Positions 59,436 to 64,000 of a DNA stretch of 64,000 nt are shown here, piece after piece. Below the pieces are notes generated by a model. It saw nothing but the letters and a program-made list of their open reading frames with translations. It made no database searches and was not told where the DNA came from. A program made the translations under genes and the position numbers. The stretch is from Apiotrichum sp. Y4204 (lineage: Eukaryota > Basidiomycota > Tremellomycetes > Trichosporonales > Trichosporonaceae): the NCBI GenBank assembly GCA_025531455.1, contig JAMYHL010000033.1:372001-436000 (forward strand), in the 5' to 3' direction. Every line of letters begins with the position of its first letter. Positions within the stretch are counted from its first letter, which is position 1.

Positions 59436-59443
59436 TTCTTATA
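59436..59443 (-). promoter_or_regulatory. TATA-like box of gene B
   Basis: TATAAGAA on the minus strand, about 95 bp upstream of the ATG at 59342, a spacing similar to gene A. Confidence 0.5.
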
Positions 59444-59757
59444 CTTACCCACCATACGCACTGCAATCGTCCGTTCATGATAACTGTTCCCACGGCCAAT
59501 GCGCCCCGTGGGAAAACCTATTGTCCCCTCCACACACCATGCAGTCGGCCATCTCACTGTGTCTTCATGTCTTCTCGCGATCACTTTGACCGTTCTCGCC
59601 ATCCTGCGTACACCTTCATTACACCTTTCGTGTTTGACAACTCTTTACTCTCCTCATAAGAAGAATCATCCTCACTACTGGTTGCCCCGCCGTGGGGAAC
59701 CCACCTCCGCACATCGGATCGACGGTTCGCTCATCCCGCGCAGATTTCTCGCATCTC

Positions 59758-59779
59758 CTCGGAGATCCTCGCGACCGAG
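59758..59779 (+). repeat. 22-bp motif CTCGGA(N3)CCTCGCGACCGAG, copy 3
   Basis: Located between genes B and C, ~5.7 kb from copy 1. Upstream similarity (GCGC..AGATTTCTCGC) extends the relation. Confidence 0.85.
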
Positions 59780-60235
59780 CCAAATGGCAAGATCGGCGGC
59801 AAGGCCATGCATGACGCGAGAACTTCTAGCTTTTCGGTGATGATGCATGGATCTAGTAGTGCTCACCACATCAACGCTTTCGACGGCGAGGGAAGGTGAC
59901 ATGACAACATCTACTGGAGGCAAGGCGAGGGAAGGCGCTGCTTGTCGCCACCCTGGACCGAGGACACCGGTTCCCATGTATTTAATCTCACAACAGCAGC
60001 GTCCCTCTTTCTCTTCTTCTCTCTTCTTCTCATCAACAACTTTCTGCTCTCGTCGTCGTCCGTCCTTCCCTTGTGAGTCTCCTCCTCTCTCCTTCCCGTT
60101 CTTATGATGAGCTGCTGACATCCCCTCTCCATTCACTCACCGTCTTCGTTGTTCTCCTGTCTCCAACCTTCCCCGATCATTAACAGCCAACAACAACTTC
60201 TACCTCGACCTCCTTCTTCCCCGCATTCCGTCAAG

Positions 60236-61126
60236 ATGGCCGACCCCGGACCTGGTCCTGCCGCTGCTGCGGGTGTCATAGCCCGTAACCAGCCGGGTGG
60301 CGCCGGCACCGTAGTCAAGACGTTTTCCAAGGCAGAGGTTAGGAACATCGTTCGTGACATCCGTGGCCATGCCCCCCCCCGGTGGGCCGTCCAGCTTCAT
60401 GCGGAGCAACGTTGGCGTCCTCTTCACGGTGGACGTAATGCTCAAGGGCAGATCCAGGCCCCCGTTCCCTACTATGGTCCCAATGGCGTCAACGAGAACA
60501 CTCTCGTCACCCACAGGGCGCTCGGCGGAGTTCACCAGAATTGCGAGATTGGTGCCCATGCCGACCCCGCTCAAGATGCTCGCATGATTTATCATGCACA
60601 TATCGGCTCGTGCCGCCTTCCTTTCGAGCCCGAACCCGAGGAAGGTCCCCATGGCACCCAGCCTGGTGGGCTCGCCCACCCGGACCCCCCTGAGGTCGCA
60701 CCTGCTGGCCGTTCTCGCAAGCTTCTTATGCTCACTTATCGTGGGCGTAGCCACCACTCGAACATGTGGGAGCGTATGGTTTGGGAGGTGAGTTCTCACG
60801 ACCTCCTCATGTTACAATGGCTAACCCACATACAGGCCATTTGGGACGCCGAGCCCAATATCGTCGAGTGCGTTAGCATCTGCGAGAACTGTGTGACGCA
60901 TGGCGTCCCCCTCTGCCTCATGGACCTCAACGCCAAGGGTACCGGGGCTTGTCTACGCTGCACCGCCAAGAAGGTCAAGTGCACCAACACCCGCGACAGC
61001 GCCAAGGGCCGTGTCACCAGGGCCCTCGACATGCTCACGGGTGCAGCTGCCGCCAGCGGTGCTGGCCATGCATGGGCCACCGACCTTCAGCAGACGGCGA
61101 GCGACGCCCTCAACAACCTCCGTTGA
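60236..61126 (+). CDS. Cysteine-cluster family protein C, unknown function
   Basis: Two exons (60236-60787, 60836-61126; 48-nt intron) give 280 residues. The N-terminal ~30 residues are Ala/Pro/Gly-rich. The middle is divergent from A and B but ends RSHHSNMWERMVWE, after which a phase-0 intron follows Trp-Glu exactly as in A and B. Exon 2 begins AIWDAEPNIVECVSI and holds CENCVTHGVPLC..CLRCTAKKVKC (C-x2-C-x7-C-x11-C-x2-C-x6-C), followed by an Ala-rich helical tail ending ALNNLR. This copy has the most basic second half (AKKVKC), closest to a Zn2Cys6 DNA-binding cluster, though at the C-terminus. Confidence 0.8.
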   Translation: MADPGPGPAAAAGVIARNQPGGAGTVVKTFSKAEVRNIVRDIRGHAPPRWAVQLHAEQRWRPLHGGRNAQGQIQAPVPYYGPNGVNENTLVTHRALGGVHQNCEIGAHADPAQDARMIYHAHIGSCRLPFEPEPEEGPHGTQPGGLAHPDPPEVAPAGRSRKLLMLTYRGRSHHSNMWERMVWEVSSHDLLMLQWLTHIQAIWDAEPNIVECVSICENCVTHGVPLCLMDLNAKGTGACLRCTAKKVKCTNTRDSAKGRVTRALDMLTGAAAASGAGHAWATDLQQTASDALNNLR

Positions 61127-61171
61127 TCGGTCTCGGCGACCCCAGTGCCGTCTTCCTCGGCCAGCTCCTTC

Positions 61172-61252
61172 TCGGCCTCTGCCCCCATCCTGGGTATGCC
61201 CATATGATCCCCCTGTCCCTCGTTCGGCCTCTGCCCCCATCCTGGGTATGCC
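61172..61252 (+). repeat. Two copies of a 29-bp direct repeat, 52-bp period
   Basis: TCGGCCTCTGCCCCCATCCT plus GGGTATGCC occurs at 61172-61200 and again, identically, at 61224-61252, just after the gene C stop. A partial third (TCGGCCTCTGYC) follows near 61279. Confidence 0.9.
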
Positions 61253-61860
61253 TCATATCATCTGTCGTGTGTCATCCTCGGCCTCTGTCACATCCTTGAC
61301 AAGCCTTCTAAATTAGTCGTGCAGTTTGCCCATCTTCTCCTCATGAATTGTACAGCAGTCCCTGTAAATTATGTACAATCGATGCATTGTTGATTTCGTG
61401 TTCTTCTATGTGCTGCCACTATCCTACTGAGCCCTGTCGTCGTCGTCGTCACACTTGTCCTTGTCGGAGGTCACCACCCCAACCTCACTTGTCTCACACA
61501 CACCTACTCTTTCTCATGAGATAGAGGTGTCAAGACGCCAATTGCAACCATCAACAGTGCAACCCCTTCGAATTCAAGCATAGACATGGCCTCTCACTGG
61601 TTCTCCGTGATCATACGTCAAACTGCATGCTATCTTGAGCTCTGGTACGTGGCTGCGACCTTTTTCTGATTTTAATCGATTTTTTCTGATTTTTCTACAT
61701 CTGAACTGATAAAGTGATAAGCAACAGGTGCGGGGTGGAGGTGATGTGGAGGTTAGGCGGGTTCATGTGTATATGACATCATTTACCAGTGAAAAAAGGT
61801 CCCGCGAATGCAAACCTTAATTCCTGGGTGAGGACCCCGTCTTCAGACCTGCCGGACCCA
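61253..61860. other. Intergenic, no gene seen
   Basis: Lower GC than upstream; includes TTTTTCTGATTTT-type repeats at about 61660-61695. Probably the 3' flank of gene C. Confidence 0.5.
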
Positions 61861-64000
61861 CGTTGGTCTACCGGCGACATCCCCTCATCAGCTTGTTTCT
61901 AGCCGCCAAGCCTGTGGATGTCGAGTCCCATCTTGAAGGAGTCTCTTGCCCCTCATCCCACATAGTTGCACCCCTCAGTTCTCAGCAGACTTTGGTTCAT
62001 CGTCATGGGTCGCCGCCCACCCTACACCGTTGTGGTGCTGTGGTGCGGCCCTATACAATGTAATGGTAATTACACCAAACTACACTGTACCGCCAGGAGG
62101 TCGGTTCCCTGGTCCTGAATGACACTGCCATCCCTGGTAGCAAAGTGCCATCACTATCCCGACTGATTGTCAGGCATAGCGGGGGAGAACACAGTGGGAG
62201 CATAGGGCGGAAGCAGTGACGAGTTACTACCGGCCTTTCTCTTGTCATCGCCTCTCCTGTCTAATCCGACATTAGGAACTAACAGGTAAGTCCCGGACAG
62301 TCGAATAGTTATAGCACCATAGTAGAACTTCAGGTTAAGGTATCGTAACCTTGTGAAGGTCGAACTGTTCAACAAGTCACTAGTACCGTTTGAAGGTGAA
62401 TGCTACTCCGACTGTCCGTTACTCCCGTAGCTTGCCGATAGAACCACATAAGATCGGGAGACGAGTCATTAATGAACCCGAAGGTACATTCGTCACCTCT
62501 GTCCCGACCCCTCCTTGATAGATGTGCTTGTATCGACCGAGGTAACTTCCAGGGACAGTGGAATTGCCCTATCAGCCTCCCTCCGTTGCAAGGACACATA
62601 ACCGCTGGGTTAAGGCGGTTCACCTCTAAGTGTGTATCCAACGCTTCGTGGTACTGGTGTTGCCCACTTGTTGTGTTGGTTCCGAACAGTCCTTCCTAGC
62701 AGCGAAGTACCTGGAAGTTCTGGGGGGAATGGGCTCTGGTGCACAGTTTACTCAGCTAAGGTTGTTTCCTTGCCTAAGGGAAACATGAACCGGTTGGGGG
62801 TAATCGTTGTTGGGTAACAGTTGGTTGGTAGACTCGGATCGTTGGTCGAATGTGGCGGTTGGTGAGTTGTTTGCTATTCGGGACAATAGGGAGACTCGGT
62901 AACCTGGGGAAACATAACCGAACAGTTTGGCCTAGTACTAGAGTCGAACACTAGGGGCAGTCGCTTATGCCGAAAGGTCAAGCAGTCAAGGTGGGGTCAT
63001 CGTGGGCTGAGCTTGCTGCTGTCGTAACATCGATGACTGTTGAACCTTTCTCGGGATGGTGGGTTGGTCGGAACGACAGTCGCTACTGTGGGTGCCTCGA
63101 TCGCTAAGTAGTGCGGTAGATAATTTGACTCCTTATTGATGTTGGTAATGTTGATCGGGTAGCGAGTGGTTCGGCTTGGGCAGTGCCGGAGCCACAAGAG
63201 AGTAGTGTTTGGCAATACTATCTATCTGCCGTTGGCAGTTCCAGTCCTCCGGACCTCTTGCCGAAGGTGGCAGGGTAAGGCGGGGCAGTCGACTTGGCTG
63301 TCCGCGAGGTCCGCTGTAACACCTGTGTACCTGTAATCACTATCCGCTGTTTCCTAGAGGCTCTAATCGTTCACCCGGTCTTGCCCCAAGGATACCCGAA
63401 GGAACCTTCTGGACTAGGAGGGCTCACCGCTATGAGTGGGGAGTGTTTGGCCAGCAAGACATACCCCTTCCTCTTAGGAAGCCACGGCTACTCCGGAGAG
63501 ACAGCCGGGGGGATCCCCGTTGGAACTCTGTGGAAACTAGGATCTCTTCTCATGGGGTGCCGAGACTTGCTTCCCACAGCAACTAGCTTCTTCCTCACTC
63601 AGAGCCTGAGCCCCGAGTGAGCAGCTGCCAGTGCCGCGAGAGTGCCGCCTGAGCAAACAGCGTCCCTCAGTCTGGCTGACTGAGAGTGCCGGCTGAAGCT
63701 TCTAGCCAGACCGACTGGGTGACGGCTGACCATCGGCTTAGCTACCCATGGACCTAATGAGAAACCTGGAGACACAGCGAGGAGCACTAGCTAGATAGAC
63801 AGGAGTGCCGACCCAGTCAGTGATTCCAAGCTAGACATACCGAGGGAGACTCGAAGGAAGTACACAATGGTACTCAGAGCACATGCCGCCATAGCCGTGT
63901 GGTGTTCAGAGATGGTAACAAGCAAGTGAAATGTGGTGTATAGGGTGATACTGAGGTGACGGGCTATCTACAACTACTGAGGTAGAGTGTGTCGATGGTC
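61861..64000. other. Unassigned ORF-free region, possible repeat or decayed element
   Basis: Over 2 kb with no ORF above ~110 codons and stops in all frames, GC visibly lower than the genes upstream. I looked for rDNA, 5S, tRNA arms, telomeric repeats and LTR ends and recognised none. A GGTTA..TAACC palindrome lies at about 62331-62350, and the octamer GAGTGCCG recurs near 63640-63810. It runs off the window edge. Confidence 0.4.

Larger units (their letters stand above)
59343..60235. promoter_or_regulatory. Divergent promoter region between genes B and C
   Basis: Holds the third copy of the 22-bp motif (59758-59779), a TATTTAA at about 59979, and a C/T-rich stretch (60000-60230) before gene C. 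GTGAGTCTCC near 60074 and CATTAACAG near 60186 could bound a 5' UTR intron. Confidence 0.45.

Noticed and set aside
61861..64000. Ribosomal RNA (18S, 28S, 5S) or telomeric repeat
   Set aside because: None of the conserved rRNA words I know, and no TTAGGG-type repeat, could be found on either strand.

Overview
The window looks like nuclear DNA of a basidiomycete yeast, probably Tremellomycetes and possibly Trichosporonales. Coding GC is high, genes are interrupted by many short GT-AG introns (most 34-60 nt, often with a CTGAC/CTAAC-like branch site), tRNA genes are intron-bearing, and the best resemblances are to basidiomycete proteins. The order-level placement is inference. I rebuilt the gene models by hand from splice signals, reading frame and family conservation. 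Every spliced model closes in frame.

Layout. 0-8 kb is a normal gene block: the 3' end of a HAD-phosphatase-like gene, tRNA-Leu(TAA), pICln, the OLA1/YchF ATPase, cytidine deaminase and a seven-exon Rac GTPase. About 8-21.7 kb is nearly gene-free: pyrimidine-rich leaders flank both sides and the only gene I find inside is an intron-containing tRNA-Thr(AGT). A 750-residue basic-domain protein follows at 21.7-24.0 kb. 26.4-31 kb holds a SET-Tad3 fusion, an NAD kinase with a candidate 19-nt intron, and a small membrane protein. 31.5-42.1 kb holds surface and metal genes: an SDR-exostosin fusion, a GT71-type mannosyltransferase and a ferric reductase. 43-53 kb is sparse: an MFS transporter downstream of a dense array of ACCAAT boxes, a BTB-domain gene, tRNA-Ala(CGC) and an Old Yellow Enzyme homologue.

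53-61 kb is the most unusual part. It carries an apparently intact Crypton (tyrosine recombinase plus GCR1_C domain) followed directly by three related genes of unknown function. Each of the three ends in a C-x2-C-x7-C-x8-12-C-x2-C-x6-C cluster and has an intron at the same place, just after a Trp-X pair. A 22-bp hairpin-like motif occurs in the Crypton intron, in its coding exon and in the gene cluster. The last ~2.2 kb (61.8-64 kb) has no convincing ORF or recognised RNA and may be repeat-derived.

Functionally, the first half is housekeeping (tRNA wobble editing, spliceosomal assembly, NADP supply, pyrimidine salvage, polarity). The second half tends toward accessory roles (glycosylation, iron reduction, transport, flavin reductases, a transposon and an orphan cysteine-cluster family).
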